Positions 8,563-17,624 of a stretch of DNA of 41,827 nt are shown here, in pieces. The position numbers and the translations under genes are program-made. Under the pieces are notes generated by a model. It was not told the origin of the DNA and ran no database searches. It was given only the letters and a program-made list of their open reading frames with translations. Positions within the stretch are counted from its first letter, which is position 1. Each line of letters starts with the position of its first letter. Source of the DNA: an uncultured Prevotella sp. (GTDB lineage Bacteria; Bacteroidota; Bacteroidia; Bacteroidales; Bacteroidaceae); the NCBI GenBank assembly GCA_900543975.1, contig UQTI01000019.1, forward strand, positions 1-41,827, written 5' to 3'.

Positions 8563-9723
8563 TTAGCAAATTTTGCGTGAGCCGTCACCGATGACAACAT
8601 CAATAACCTTGGGCTCCTTGCCATATTTGGCAGAATATTTTGCCTTTGCGTCAGCGATGAACTGATCATAGAGCTCATCTTTCACGAGGTTGATGGTGCA
8701 TCCACCGAATCCGCCGCCCATGATGCGACTACCGGTAACGCCATTCTCCTTGGCGATGTCGTTAAGGAAGTCGAGCTCCTCGCATGACACCTCATATTCC
8801 TTGCTCAGACCTTCGTGGGTCTCATACATCTTCTTGCCTACGGTCTCATAGTCGCCAGCGTTGAGGGCGTCGCACACTGCGAGCACACGGTCTTTCTCGC
8901 CGAGCACGAAGTGAGCGCGCTTGTAGTCTTCCTCACTAACCTCACCCTTTACAGCCTCAAGCTGCTCCCATGTGCAGTCGCGGAGAGTCTCAAACTTGGC
9001 ATCGGGATACTTTGCAGCAATGTGCTTGACAACGTTCTCACAGCTGTTGCGGCGGTCGTTGTAAGGAGAGCCGGCAAGCTCATGCTTCACGCAAGAGTTG
9101 AGGAGCACCAGTTTGTAGCCAACGGGCTTGAAGGGGAAATATTCGAACTCGCGGCTGCGGCAGTCGAGACGCATGAGGCATCCTTCCTTTCCAAAGACGC
9201 TTGCGAACTGGTCCATGATTCCGCAGTTCACGCCGCAATAATTGTGCTCTGTAGCCTGGCCGGCAAGCGCCATATCCCACTTGCTCACCTTGTTGTCGCC
9301 GAAGAGGTCGTTGAGAGCATAAGCGAAGCAGCTCTCAAGGGCAGCCGATGAAGACATGCCTGCACCGAGAGGCACATCACCGGCAAAGGCTGTGTTAAAA
9401 CCCTTCACGTCGACACCGAGCTTGCGCATCTCCTGCACCATGCCGTAGATGTAGCGTGCCCAGCTTGCGCGAGGACCATTGGGATCGTCAACCTTAAACT
9501 CGACACGGTCTTTCAAATCTATCGAATAGCACATCACGGTGTTGGTGCCATTAGGACGAACCTCGGCCATGATGCCACAGTCTACAGCACCGGGGAACAC
9601 GAATCCACCGTTATAGTCGGTGTGCTCACCGATGAGGTTAATACGTCCTGGCGATGCATATATGTTACCTGTCTTTCCGTCAAAATGTTTGATAAAACGG
9701 CTTCTTACGAATTCTATGTCCAT
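8563..9723 (-). CDS. galK: Galactokinase
   Basis: ATP-dependent kinase making galactose 1-phosphate, the first committed step of the Leloir pathway. The 386 residues fit the GHMP-kinase family. Visible are the galactokinase signature GRINLIGEHTDYNGG near the N terminus, the ATP-binding PLGAGMSSSAALE motif and the C-terminal GGGFGGCTINLV motif. It is the last gene of a minus-strand operon after the mutarotase and the sugar transporter, ending at a terminator. galT and galE are not in the window. Confidence 0.96.
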   Translation of the reverse strand: MDIEFVRSRFIKHFDGKTGNIYASPGRINLIGEHTDYNGGFVFPGAVDCGIMAEVRPNGTNTVMCYSIDLKDRVEFKVDDPNGPRASWARYIYGMVQEMRKLGVDVKGFNTAFAGDVPLGAGMSSSAALESCFAYALNDLFGDNKVSKWDMALAGQATEHNYCGVNCGIMDQFASVFGKEGCLMRLDCRSREFEYFPFKPVGYKLVLLNSCVKHELAGSPYNDRRNSCENVVKHIAAKYPDAKFETLRDCTWEQLEAVKGEVSEEDYKRAHFVLGEKDRVLAVCDALNAGDYETVGKKMYETHEGLSKEYEVSCEELDFLNDIAKENGVTGSRIMGGGFGGCTINLVKDELYDQFIADAKAKYSAKYGKEPKVIDVVIGDGSRKIC

Positions 9724-9827
9724 AATGATAGTTTTTTTTAATGATTAAAAAGATTGTTAAAATAGAATTGCCCTTTGGCGCATCTTCAACAGTAAGCGCC
9801 AAGGGGCAAAACGGGTTTTCGGTTATA

Positions 9828-11165
9828 TTATTCTACAGGGATGTCGGTGTTTACATTCTTGCAACCAACGAGGCTGTAGTAGAGAATGTAGGCAAGCATG
9901 GCAATAACGAGCCAGTAGCTTGCGATGTAGCCGGCGTTGTTGGCGATGAGGTTCTGGATGAACGGCATGATACCACCACCCACAACCATGGTCATGAAGA
10001 GACCTGAAGCAGCTGCTGTGTACTTGCCAAGGCCCTCAACAGCGAGGTTGAAGATGCCGCCCCACATCACTGATGTGCAAAGACCGCAGAGCACGATGAA
10101 CAGACACTTGACAGGAACACCTGCCGTCATGATGAAACCGTCAGAAACGCTATAAGCGGGCATGCTCATTGTGAGGTCGCTGGGCAGGAAGATGGTAATA
10201 AGCAACAGAACGATGGCTGTTGTGGTCACGCACAGCATCTGAGCACGTGTTGACACCTTGCCACTGATGATAGAGCTTGAAAAACGTCCTACAAGCATCA
10301 GCATCCAGTAGATGGCAGCGATAGCACCACCGATGGCGGCACCGTTGGCAAGACCCACACCACCTGCCGACTCGGGCTGTGCCAGATAGAAGGTGAGCTG
10401 TGAAGGAATGCCGACCTCGATACCAACATAGAAGAAGATGGCGATGATGCCAAGCAAGGTGTGACGGAAACTGAGCGGTGAGTGCTCCATAACTTCCTTT
10501 TTCTCGCCTGCCTTCTGGAGATGGGGCTCAGGAATGGTTGCGAAAGCAATAATGATGATAGACACGGCGAACACGCCCATAGCGATGAACAACAGAGGTG
10601 ACACGTCGCTCATGGCTGTGTCCTTGGTAACGCTACCGATGAGAGCACCCACGAAGAGCGGTGTAAGGGTTGCAGAGAGCGAGTTGAGCGAGCCACCGGT
10701 CTGGATGAGCTGGTTACCGCGGTTGCCGCCACCACCAAGCAGGTTAAGCATGGGGTTAACAACGGTGTTGAGCATGCAGACGCAGAAGCCGCAGATGAAA
10801 GCACCGAGCAGGTAGATGATGAGGTTGAGCATCACAGGCTGTCCGCCAACGGTGAAGACTGCGGTGTCGGCACCAACAATGCTTGACACATACTGCACGC
10901 CAAGGCCGACAAAGCCGATAGCCATTGCCAAAATAGCAGTTTTCTTGTAACCAATCTTTGTCAACATGATGCCTGCGGGGATACCCATAAAGAGGTAAGC
11001 GAGGAAGTTCATCATGTTGCCCATCATTCCTGCCCATGAGTACTGGTTACCCCAAATGAGGCCGAAAGGTGCTGCAAGATTTGTCACAAAGGAGATCATT
11101 GCGAAGAGGAACATCATCACGATGATAGCAATGATGCTGCTCTGTGTTTTAGAAGTATTTTCCAT
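9828..11165 (-). CDS. Glucose/galactose MFS transporter, FucP-like
   Basis: Inner-membrane sugar importer of 445 residues with about twelve predicted membrane helices, of the FucP/GluP branch of the major facilitator superfamily. The early segment FAMISFVTNLAAPFGLIWG and the FMGIPAGIMLTKIGYKKT loop fit this branch, as does the ICGFCVCMLNTVVNPMLNLLGGG region. Its place between galM and galK makes galactose (or glucose/galactose) the likely substrate. The 237-bp gap before it contains no strong terminator, so co-transcription with galM is plausible. Confidence 0.85.
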   Translation of the reverse strand: MENTSKTQSSIIAIIVMMFLFAMISFVTNLAAPFGLIWGNQYSWAGMMGNMMNFLAYLFMGIPAGIMLTKIGYKKTAILAMAIGFVGLGVQYVSSIVGADTAVFTVGGQPVMLNLIIYLLGAFICGFCVCMLNTVVNPMLNLLGGGGNRGNQLIQTGGSLNSLSATLTPLFVGALIGSVTKDTAMSDVSPLLFIAMGVFAVSIIIIAFATIPEPHLQKAGEKKEVMEHSPLSFRHTLLGIIAIFFYVGIEVGIPSQLTFYLAQPESAGGVGLANGAAIGGAIAAIYWMLMLVGRFSSSIISGKVSTRAQMLCVTTTAIVLLLITIFLPSDLTMSMPAYSVSDGFIMTAGVPVKCLFIVLCGLCTSVMWGGIFNLAVEGLGKYTAAASGLFMTMVVGGGIMPFIQNLIANNAGYIASYWLVIAMLAYILYYSLVGCKNVNTDIPVE

Positions 11166-11402
11166 TTTTTGTTTTATGATTTAGTTATATTAATTGATTT
11201 TTATTGTCTGAGTTGGTGGTCAAATGATAAAAACAAAAGTTGCAGTAGACTTGTTGCAGTGGATTGTCAGTATGGGGTTATCCTTGCACAAATGCGGGGC
11301 AACCGTGAGGATTGTTCAAAAAGAACGCCCATACGGATGCCCTACAATTCGTTTTATTGTCAAATGTTATTATGTGTTTTCATCATGAGCTTAGACCCGT
11401 TG

Positions 11403-12500
11403 TTATTTTTCAACACCAAACTTATAAACCGTCTTCTGTGTGTATTGCTCACCTGGCTTAAGAACCACAGACGGGAAATAAGGATGATTTGGCGAATCGG
11501 GGAAATGTTGTGCCTCAAAGCAGATAGCGCTTCTGCGTGGGAAGGTGGCACCATGCTGTCCCTTGTAACCGTCAGCCCAGTTGTCTGTGTAGACCTGAAC
11601 GCCAGGCTCGGTTGTGAATACCTCCATGGTGCGTCCGCTAACGGGTTCTGTTATCTTGGCAGCGAAGCTCAGTTCGCTCTCTTCTTTCTTGTTCAACACG
11701 AAGCAATGGTCGTAACCTGCTCCGTTCTTTATCTGCTCGTTGTCGGCATCGATGTCTTGCCCCACGGTCTTGGGCTTACGGAAGTCGAATGGTGTGCCTT
11801 TCACGAATCTGATCTCACCTGTAGGTATCGATGTCTCGTCGATAGGCAGATAATAGTCGGCGTTTATCTCACAAACCAAGTTATCGATTGTCGGTGTCGG
11901 ATCAGCAATGCCAGCCAAAGAGAAGAAGCCATGACTTGTGAGGTTGATCACTGTCTTCTTGTTGGTTGTGGCCATATAGTCGATGCTCAACTCGTTATCG
12001 TCATTGAAAGCATAAACCACAGTCACTCTTACCTCACCCGAGAAACCTTCCTCGCCGTAGGGGCTGACATATTTGAGCACCAGCGTGTGGTCGTTCATCT
12101 GAAGCGCATCCCACACCTTGGCGTTAAAGCCTTTCTTGCCGCCATGCAAGCAGTTGGGTCCATTGTTGATGGGCAAGCTATACTCTTTGCCGTGCAGCTG
12201 GAACTTGCCTTTACAGATGCGGTTGCCATAACGTCCTATCAACGTAGAGAGATAAGGCTCAGGCGACTCCATCACATCTTTTATGTTGTCGTGTCCTTGA
12301 ATCACATTGGCGTGTTTTCCATCTTTGTCGGGCACCATGATAGCCACAATTGCTCCGCCATAGTTGGTAATGGCAACCTCGTTGCCTTCATTGTTCTTGA
12401 GGATGTAAAGGTCTGTGGCCTTTCCATCTATAGTGGCCTGAAAATCTTCTCGTCTCAGGCCACAGAGATTTGCTATGTCTGCAGTATTCGTCATAACCAT
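11403..12500 (-). CDS. galM: Aldose 1-epimerase (galactose mutarotase)
   Basis: Interconverts beta- and alpha-D-galactose so that galactokinase receives the alpha anomer. Motifs include NYGGAIVAIMVPDK, GRYGNRI, the catalytic-His segment NLTSHGFFSLAG and the C-terminal FEAQHFPDSPNHP with PSVVLKPGE. I place the start at the ATG at 12500 (365 residues). The longer frame begins with TTG at 12530, but the promoter on the minus strand (12559-12528) overlaps that codon and would start the mRNA after it. First gene of the galactose operon. Confidence 0.93.
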   Translation of the reverse strand: MVMTNTADIANLCGLRREDFQATIDGKATDLYILKNNEGNEVAITNYGGAIVAIMVPDKDGKHANVIQGHDNIKDVMESPEPYLSTLIGRYGNRICKGKFQLHGKEYSLPINNGPNCLHGGKKGFNAKVWDALQMNDHTLVLKYVSPYGEEGFSGEVRVTVVYAFNDDNELSIDYMATTNKKTVINLTSHGFFSLAGIADPTPTIDNLVCEINADYYLPIDETSIPTGEIRFVKGTPFDFRKPKTVGQDIDADNEQIKNGAGYDHCFVLNKKEESELSFAAKITEPVSGRTMEVFTTEPGVQVYTDNWADGYKGQHGATFPRRSAICFEAQHFPDSPNHPYFPSVVLKPGEQYTQKTVYKFGVEK

Positions 12501-12527
12501 AAAGTTTTTAGTTACATTATGCTCTTG

Positions 12528-12559
12528 CAAAGTAAATGAAAAAAAATGAAAGCCACAAA
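12528..12559 (-). promoter_or_regulatory. galM operon promoter
   Basis: On the minus strand TTTG (12559-12556) is followed after exactly 20 nt by TTACTTTG (12535-12528), one change from TAnnTTTG. Predicted transcription start near 12521, about 20 nt before the ATG at 12500. Confidence 0.65.
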
Positions 12560-12734
12560 AGAAATGTGTAAAAATGTATTTCTGTCACAGTTAAAAACAG
12601 TTAACAATAAAATACGTCAACTATGCTCGGCTAATATAATAAGGTATAGGCGCATCTTTTGTCAAAGCAAAAGCGAACGGCATGCTCAAAAAATCGGCAA
12701 AAATGAGTTTTGGCAGAAAATTATAGGCATAAGA

Positions 12735-12766
12735 TTTGGCGTAAAAGGAAAAATACATTATCTTTG
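12735..12766 (+). promoter_or_regulatory. tRNA operon promoter
   Basis: TTTG at 12735-12738, a 20-nt spacer and TATCTTTG at 12759-12766: an exact match to the Bacteroidetes housekeeping promoter. Transcription should start near 12772, about 35 nt before the first tRNA. Confidence 0.85.
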
Positions 12767-12806
12767 CATCCGAATTTAGAAAGGCTGCTTTCAAAAGTTC
12801 TGCAAG

Positions 12807-12879
<73 letters not shown>

Positions 12880-12893
12880 CAAATGATAACCTT

Positions 12894-12966
12894 GCGATAA
12901 TAGCTCAGTTGGTAGAGCACTAGCTTCCCAAGCTGGGGGTCGCGGGTTCGAGCCCCGTTTATCGCT
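12894..12966 (+). tRNA. tRNA-Gly (CCC anticodon)
   Basis: A 73-nt cloverleaf with acceptor GCGATAA/TTATCGC and discriminator T, and the same D arm as its neighbour. The anticodon stem is CTAGC/GCTGG (one T-G pair) with loop TTCCCAA, giving anticodon CCC for GGG codons. The T arm is GCGGG TTCGAGC CCCGT. CCA is not encoded. Confidence 0.96.
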
Positions 12967-12993
12967 CCTTAGCGTAAACATTTGACAATCATA

Positions 12994-13042
12994 AAGAAAC
13001 GAAAAATAGCAACCGATTTTTGGTTGCTATTTTTCGTTTCTT
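12994..13042 (+). terminator. Long perfect hairpin after the tRNA pair
   Basis: A perfect 21-bp inverted repeat (12994-13014 with 13022-13042) encloses a 7-nt loop. Both ends of the stem are A/T rich, so transcription from either side meets a U-rich stretch. It lies between the tRNAs and the convergent DUF1573 gene and should stop both. Confidence 0.8.
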
Positions 13043-13094
13043 ACAGTTTACGGATTAGCATCTCAGAAGCTATCAGAAGCTCATAAAGCTATAT

Positions 13095-13167
13095 TTTCGT
13101 ACCCTCTTTCGTACCCGAATCCATAGCCTAATTTGTAGCCGAATTCGTAAGCCTAACATGTAGCTTA
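13095..13167. repeat. Degenerate 12-13 bp tandem repeat
   Basis: About six degenerate units of the type TTTCGTACCCGAA / TTTGTAGCCGAA / TTCGTAAGCCTAA follow one another just after the stop of the minus-strand DUF1573 gene and before the tRNA terminator. No spacers separate them, so it is not a CRISPR array. Confidence 0.55.
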
Positions 13168-13209
13168 TTGACCGTCAACAAACTTAACGGCCAATAAGCG
13201 ACATCATTA

Positions 13210-13644
13210 TTATTTTTTCTCCTTGGTAGCCGAATCTTGTGCGGCATCTGTCATCTCGCCTTCAATATAAAGACGCACCATGCTGGGATCACCGTTTGTA
13301 CGAACGGTAACCATCTTCTTAAAATGACCAGGATAGAGACCGCGACCATTGTATGTGACCTTTATCTCACCCTTCTCACCCGGACGGATGGGAGCCTTTG
13401 TGTATGTGGGTATTGTGCAGCCACAACTGCCTATGGCCTGGTTGATGATGAGCGGACTTTTGCCCACGTTTGTGAATGTGAACACACACTTCTGTGTAGA
13501 CTTTGTCTCGGAGAATGTGCCAAAATCGTGTGTGGTCTTCTCAAACTTTATAGACGGACCATCTGTCTTAGGCTTGGCCTGCTGCGCCATTGCCAACGTA
13601 ACGGTGGCAAGACACATCACTATGAAAGATAAAAATTTTTTCAT
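13210..13644 (-). CDS. DUF1573 exported protein
   Basis: Small exported protein of 144 residues: a signal peptide (about 1-20, ending AMA) and one DUF1573 domain with an Ig-like beta fold. The family hallmarks are DFGTFSE near residue 40, FTNVGKSPLIINQ, and the double-cysteine GSCGCT segment. The C terminus is charged. Bacteroidetes carry many such proteins and their function is unknown. The gene is monocistronic between the tRNA hairpin and the divergent aspS. A CAAAGGTA at 13687-13694 gives a -7 match on the minus strand, but no -33 element was found. Confidence 0.85.
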   Translation of the reverse strand: MKKFLSFIVMCLATVTLAMAQQAKPKTDGPSIKFEKTTHDFGTFSETKSTQKCVFTFTNVGKSPLIINQAIGSCGCTIPTYTKAPIRPGEKGEIKVTYNGRGLYPGHFKKMVTVRTNGDPSMVRLYIEGEMTDAAQDSATKEKK

Positions 13645-13852
13645 GTTTTCGGATGTTTAATTGTCTTTTGTATCTGATATTAGCTGCAAAGGTAACGAAA
13701 GTTTTGATTGCATACTTTTAAAGCCCTATTATTTTGCAATAATTAACTGTAGATTCTGTTTCTACACGACATATTGGCTTCAAAGAAACGCAAGAAGAAC
13801 AAAGATTGCTGTGCAAAAGCAACAAAAAAAATGGCTATATATGAAAAATAAA

Positions 13853-13884
13853 TTTGGCTATTTGGCGCAAACACTATAACTTTG
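13853..13884 (+). promoter_or_regulatory. aspS promoter
   Basis: TTTG at 13853-13856, a 20-nt spacer, then TAACTTTG at 13877-13884. The predicted start near 13890 leaves a leader of about 55 nt. Confidence 0.8.
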
Positions 13885-13945
13885 CAGTTGGTTTGCATAA
13901 AATTTGGAAACAAAATAAAAAAAACATACACATTATTTATAATAT

Positions 13946-15715
13946 ATGTACAGAACAAACACTTGTGGAGAGCTTCGACTCTCTGACGCCGGCAAGAACG
14001 TGACACTCGCCGGATGGGTACAGCGTGTAAGAAAGATGGGCGGCATGATCTTTGTAGATCTGCGCGACCGCTACGGCATTACACAGCTGGTTTTCAACGA
14101 GTCTGACGACAGCGAGCTTTGCGCACGCGCCAGCAAACTGGGACGCGAGTTTTGCATCCAGGTTGTAGGCGAGGTTAGTGAGCGTGAGAGCAAGAACAAC
14201 GCTCTGCCCACTGGCGACATCGAAATTTTGGTAAAGGAGCTTAACATCCTGTCAAAGAGCGCCACACCTCCGTTCACCATCGAGGACAACACCGATGGTG
14301 GCGATGACATACGCATGAAGTATCGCTACCTTGACCTGCGCCGTCCTACCGTGCGCAAGAACCTTGAGCTGCGCCACAAGATGACCATTCTTATCCGCAA
14401 CTTCCTTGACCAGCAGCAGTTTATTGAGGTGGAGACACCTATACTTATTGGCAGCACACCTGAGGGAGCACGCGACTTTGTCGTGCCTTCACGCATGAAC
14501 CCTGGTCAGTTCTACGCTCTGCCACAGAGCCCCCAGACCCTTAAGCAGCTGCTCATGGTGAGCGGTTTCGACCGTTACTTCCAGATAGCAAAATGTTTCC
14601 GCGACGAGGATCTTCGCGCTGACCGTCAGCCCGAGTTTACACAGATTGACTGCGAGATGTCGTTTGTTGACCAGGACGACGTGATCAACCTGTTTGAGGA
14701 CATGGCCCGTCACCTGTTCAAGGAGATTCGTGGCGTGGAGCTGCCTGCCAAATTGCAGCAGATGACATGGCATGAGGCCATGCGCCGCTTCGGTAGCGAC
14801 AAGCCCGACTTGCGTTTCGGCATGGAATTTGTCGAGCTGATGGATGTCTTGAAGGGCACAGGCACGTTCTCGGTGTTCGACAGCGCTGCTTACATTGGCG
14901 GTATCTGCGTTCCCGGCTGCGCCAACTATACCCGCAAGCAGCTTGACCAGCTCACCGACTTCGTGAAGCGTCCACAGGTAGGCGCCAAGGGCCTTGTATA
15001 TGTCAAGTTCAACGCCGACGGCACCGTGAAGAGCAGCATAGACAAGTTCTACTCACCAGAGGTGCTTCAGCAGCTCAAGGAGAAGATGGGCGCCAAGGAC
15101 GGCGACCTCGTACTCATTCTCAGCGGCGACAACGCCAACAAGACCCGTGTGCAGCTCTGCACCCTGCGTCTTGAGATGGGCGACCGCCTCGGCCTGCGCG
15201 ACAAGAACAAGTTTGAGTGTCTGTGGATTATCGACTTCCCTCTGTTCGAGTGGAGCGACGAGGAGCAGCGACTCATGGCAACACACCACCCCTTCACCAT
15301 GCCTAACCCCGACGACATTCCTCTGCTCGACGAGCATCCTGAGCAGGTTCGTGCCAAAGCTTATGACTTTGTGTGCAACGGCATAGAGGTAGGCGGCGGC
15401 AGCCTCCGTATCCACGACTGCGACCTTCAGGAGAAGATGTTCCAGATTCTGGGCTTCACACCTGAGCGCGCCATGGCACAGTTTGGCTTCCTCATCAACG
15501 CCTTCAAGTATGGAGCACCTCCTCACGCCGGCCTGGCGTTCGGTCTCGACCGCTTTGTGTCAATCATGGCTGGTCTCGACTCTATACGCGACTGCATAGC
15601 CTTCCCGAAGAACAACAGCGGACGCGACGTTATGCTCGATGCACCTTCGGTTCTTGACCCCAAACAGCTTGAGGAGCTGCACCTCAGTGTTGACGCAAGT
15701 CAAGAAAACGCGTAA
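13946..15715 (+). CDS. aspS: Aspartyl-tRNA synthetase
   Basis: Class II aminoacyl-tRNA synthetase of 589 residues, the bacterial long form. An N-terminal OB-fold anticodon-binding domain starts at MYRTNTCGELRLSDAG. The catalytic domain shows GSTPEGARDFVVPS, motif 2 around FRDEDLRADRQPEFTQID (about residue 217) and motif 3 GLAFGLDRF (about 530). The inserted GAD-type domain between them accounts for the length. It has its own promoter and is not obviously co-transcribed with neighbours. Confidence 0.98.
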   Translation: MYRTNTCGELRLSDAGKNVTLAGWVQRVRKMGGMIFVDLRDRYGITQLVFNESDDSELCARASKLGREFCIQVVGEVSERESKNNALPTGDIEILVKELNILSKSATPPFTIEDNTDGGDDIRMKYRYLDLRRPTVRKNLELRHKMTILIRNFLDQQQFIEVETPILIGSTPEGARDFVVPSRMNPGQFYALPQSPQTLKQLLMVSGFDRYFQIAKCFRDEDLRADRQPEFTQIDCEMSFVDQDDVINLFEDMARHLFKEIRGVELPAKLQQMTWHEAMRRFGSDKPDLRFGMEFVELMDVLKGTGTFSVFDSAAYIGGICVPGCANYTRKQLDQLTDFVKRPQVGAKGLVYVKFNADGTVKSSIDKFYSPEVLQQLKEKMGAKDGDLVLILSGDNANKTRVQLCTLRLEMGDRLGLRDKNKFECLWIIDFPLFEWSDEEQRLMATHHPFTMPNPDDIPLLDEHPEQVRAKAYDFVCNGIEVGGGSLRIHDCDLQEKMFQILGFTPERAMAQFGFLINAFKYGAPPHAGLAFGLDRFVSIMAGLDSIRDCIAFPKNNSGRDVMLDAPSVLDPKQLEELHLSVDASQENA

Positions 15716-15761
15716 AACTGTTGACTGATAGCCGTTTGCAGCGCTTTTTGTCATAAATAAT

Positions 15762-15793
15762 GTTGGATTGTTTAAAAATTAGTTGTAATTTTG
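15762..15793 (+). promoter_or_regulatory. Promoter of the winged-helix protein gene
   Basis: GTTG at 15762-15765 (one change from TTTG), a 20-nt spacer and TAATTTTG at 15786-15793. Predicted start near 15800, about 55 nt before the ATG. rpoD has the same GTTG/TAATTTTG variant. Confidence 0.65.
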
Positions 15794-15855
15794 CAACTAT
15801 CAAAGGTTGAATAGTTATAAATTAACGATATCAGCCAAGATTAATTTACTAAATT

Positions 15856-16164
15856 ATGACAGAAAAGAAAGCGACAACAAAAAAGACTACCGCAGCAAAG
15901 GCTACAACAAAGACTGCAACAAAGGCAACAGCAGCAAAGAAGACCGCTGTAAAGAAAGTAGCAGAAGTGACAATCAACGCCGAGAGCGTAGGTTTCCGTG
16001 CAGGTGACGTTTATCAGGCTCTTGCAGCAGCAGAGAAAGCTCTCACCGTGGCTGAGATTGCAAAGAACGCTAAGATTAGCAAGGAAGAGGCTTACCTCGG
16101 TATAGGTTGGCTCTTCAAAGAGGGCAAAGTGAATGGTGAGGAAGGTCTCATCGCACTGGCATAA
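15856..16164 (+). CDS. Histone-H1-like protein: Lys/Ala/Thr tail plus winged helix (DUF2582)
   Basis: Small basic protein of 102 residues. Residues 1-36 are almost only Lys, Ala and Thr in a repeated KATTK/AAKKT pattern and are probably disordered and DNA-binding. Residues 37-102 form a winged-helix domain of the DUF2582 type (GFRAGDVYQALAAAEKALTV ... EEAYLGIGWLFKEGKV). The layout resembles eukaryotic linker histone H1, a winged helix with a Lys/Ala-rich tail, though here the tail is N-terminal. A nucleoid-associated role is an inference. The gene has its own promoter and a strong terminator, so it is monocistronic. Confidence 0.8.
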   Translation: MTEKKATTKKTTAAKATTKTATKATAAKKTAVKKVAEVTINAESVGFRAGDVYQALAAAEKALTVAEIAKNAKISKEEAYLGIGWLFKEGKVNGEEGLIALA

Positions 16165-16190
16165 CAGATTCTATTAAGAATGAGATATAA

Positions 16191-16247
16191 AAAAGAAGAC
16201 TAAAGCGGCTCGTTTGTCTAAACGAGAGTTTTAGTCTTCTTTTTTTA
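16191..16247 (+). terminator. Terminator after the winged-helix gene
   Basis: AAAGAAGACTAAA and its complement around 16230-16243 form a long stem. An inner CTCGTTT/AAACGAG stem extends it, and a run of seven T follows. Confidence 0.88.
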
Positions 16248-16267
16248 TGCATTTTTTTGTAAGAGTT

Positions 16268-16299
16268 TTTGTTCCCTATTCAAAAAAATTGTATCTTTG
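16268..16299 (+). promoter_or_regulatory. manC promoter
   Basis: TTTG at 16268-16271, a 20-nt spacer and TATCTTTG at 16292-16299, an exact consensus match. The leader to the ATG at 16438 would be about 130 nt. Confidence 0.8.
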
Positions 16300-16437
16300 T
16301 AAAATCTTTATGCGTTTGTATCGAAGAAACTGAGAATTCTGCATACATTAGCATTTCAGAGACAAAAGAAGCAAACACTCTGTCAACACAAGACATAAAA
16401 ACACATATTTTTATTTATCAGAAAATCATTTACATTT

Positions 16438-17502
16438 ATGGCTCATACAAGCAATCATTTGGTAATAATGGCAGGTGGTGTAGGCAGCAGAATATGGCCT
16501 ATGAGCACCAGTGACCGCCCCAAGCAGTTTATCGACATGCTTGGCGTAGGACGTTCGCTCATTCAGCTCACATACGACCGTTTTGAAGGAGTGTGTCAGA
16601 GCGAGAACGTGTGGGTAGTGACCAACAAACAATATGAACAAATTGTGCGTGAACAGTTGCCAGAAATACCGGCAGAGAACATTCTCCTTGAGCCATGCCG
16701 ACGCAACACCGCACCTTGCATTGCCTATGTAAGCTGGCGCATAAAAGCCAAGGACCCCAAAGCCAACATCGTGGTGACACCAAGCGATGCCATTGTGCTC
16801 AACGTGCCCGAGTTTCGCCGCGTCATAACACAGAGCCTTAAGTTCACAAGCGAGACCGATGCCATCGTGACCCTTGGCATCAAACCCAACCGTCCGGAGA
16901 CAGGCTACGGATACATACAGGCAGACCTGAGTACATCGTCACCACGCAACAAAGAGATTTTCCGCATAGACACGTTCCGCGAGAAACCCGATCTCGAAAC
17001 GGCAAAGCGCTACATACAGCAAAACAATTTCTTTTGGAACGCCGGCATTTTCGTGTGGAGCGTGAGCACCATCGTCAATGCCTTCCGCATATATGCTCCC
17101 GCCATAAGTAAGGTGTTTGAGGGTCTGCTCAACGTCTACGGCACCGACAAGGAGCAGGAGATGATCGACAAGCTCTACCCCGAATGTGAGAAAATTTCTG
17201 TCGACTATGCCATCATGGAGAAGGCAGAAGAGATTTTTGTGTGTCCTGCCGACTTTGGCTGGAGCGACCTCGGCTCATGGAGCTCATTGCTCATGCACAC
17301 ACACCACGACCTGTATGGCAACAGCCTCATAGGCAGCGACATCAGCGTCTACGACACAACCAACTGCATCATTCATGCCACAGAAGAGAAGAAGGTGGTT
17401 GTGCAGGGGCTTGACGGCTACATCGTGGCAGAGAAGGGCGACACGCTCCTTGTGTGCAAGATTTCTGAAGAACAGCGCATACGCCAGTTTGCTGGCGAGT
17501 AA
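16438..17502 (+). CDS. manC: Mannose-1-phosphate guanylyltransferase
   Basis: Makes GDP-mannose from mannose 1-phosphate and GTP for surface polysaccharides and fucose/rhamnose-type derivatives. The 354 residues contain the nucleotidyltransferase signature MAGGVGSRIWPMS followed by RPKQF, then EPCRRNTAP, VVTPSDA and the sugar-binding FFWNAGIFVW and PADFGWSDLGSW segments. The C-terminal phosphomannose isomerase domain of bifunctional ManC/AlgA is absent, so this is the monofunctional type. Own promoter and terminator; no polysaccharide cluster surrounds it. Confidence 0.93.
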   Translation: MAHTSNHLVIMAGGVGSRIWPMSTSDRPKQFIDMLGVGRSLIQLTYDRFEGVCQSENVWVVTNKQYEQIVREQLPEIPAENILLEPCRRNTAPCIAYVSWRIKAKDPKANIVVTPSDAIVLNVPEFRRVITQSLKFTSETDAIVTLGIKPNRPETGYGYIQADLSTSSPRNKEIFRIDTFREKPDLETAKRYIQQNNFFWNAGIFVWSVSTIVNAFRIYAPAISKVFEGLLNVYGTDKEQEMIDKLYPECEKISVDYAIMEKAEEIFVCPADFGWSDLGSWSSLLMHTHHDLYGNSLIGSDISVYDTTNCIIHATEEKKVVVQGLDGYIVAEKGDTLLVCKISEEQRIRQFAGE

Positions 17503-17520
17503 CGATAAAAACGATAAAAA

Positions 17521-17566
17521 AACGTGAGTAAACAACCATCATTTGGTGGCGTTTACTCACGTTTTC
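17521..17566 (+). terminator. manC terminator
   Basis: AACGTGAGTAAAC (17521-17533) pairs perfectly over 13 bp with 17551-17563, followed by TTTTC. The 3' arm is also the first copy of the adjoining 17-bp tandem repeat. Confidence 0.8.
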
Positions 17567-17605
17567 TATTTTCTCACGTTTTCTATTTTCCCACGTTTTT
17601 TATTT
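17556..17605. repeat. 17-bp tandem repeat x3 built from a terminator arm
   Basis: Unit CTCACGTTTTCTATTTT at 17556-17572 and 17573-17589, and a variant copy CCCACGTTTTTTATTT at 17590-17605. The first copy begins inside the 3' arm of the manC terminator stem. Confidence 0.85.
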
Positions 17606-17624
17606 AGGTTCTTCCCTACCCTCC

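Noticed and set aside
12501..12530. TTG start adding ten residues to GalM
   Set aside because: The promoter -7 box overlaps it, so the codon would not be in the mRNA.
11169..12539. Plus-strand ORF of 456 residues opposite galM
   Set aside because: Antisense shadow of galM and its downstream spacer with no domain; the sense strand encodes a clear mutarotase.
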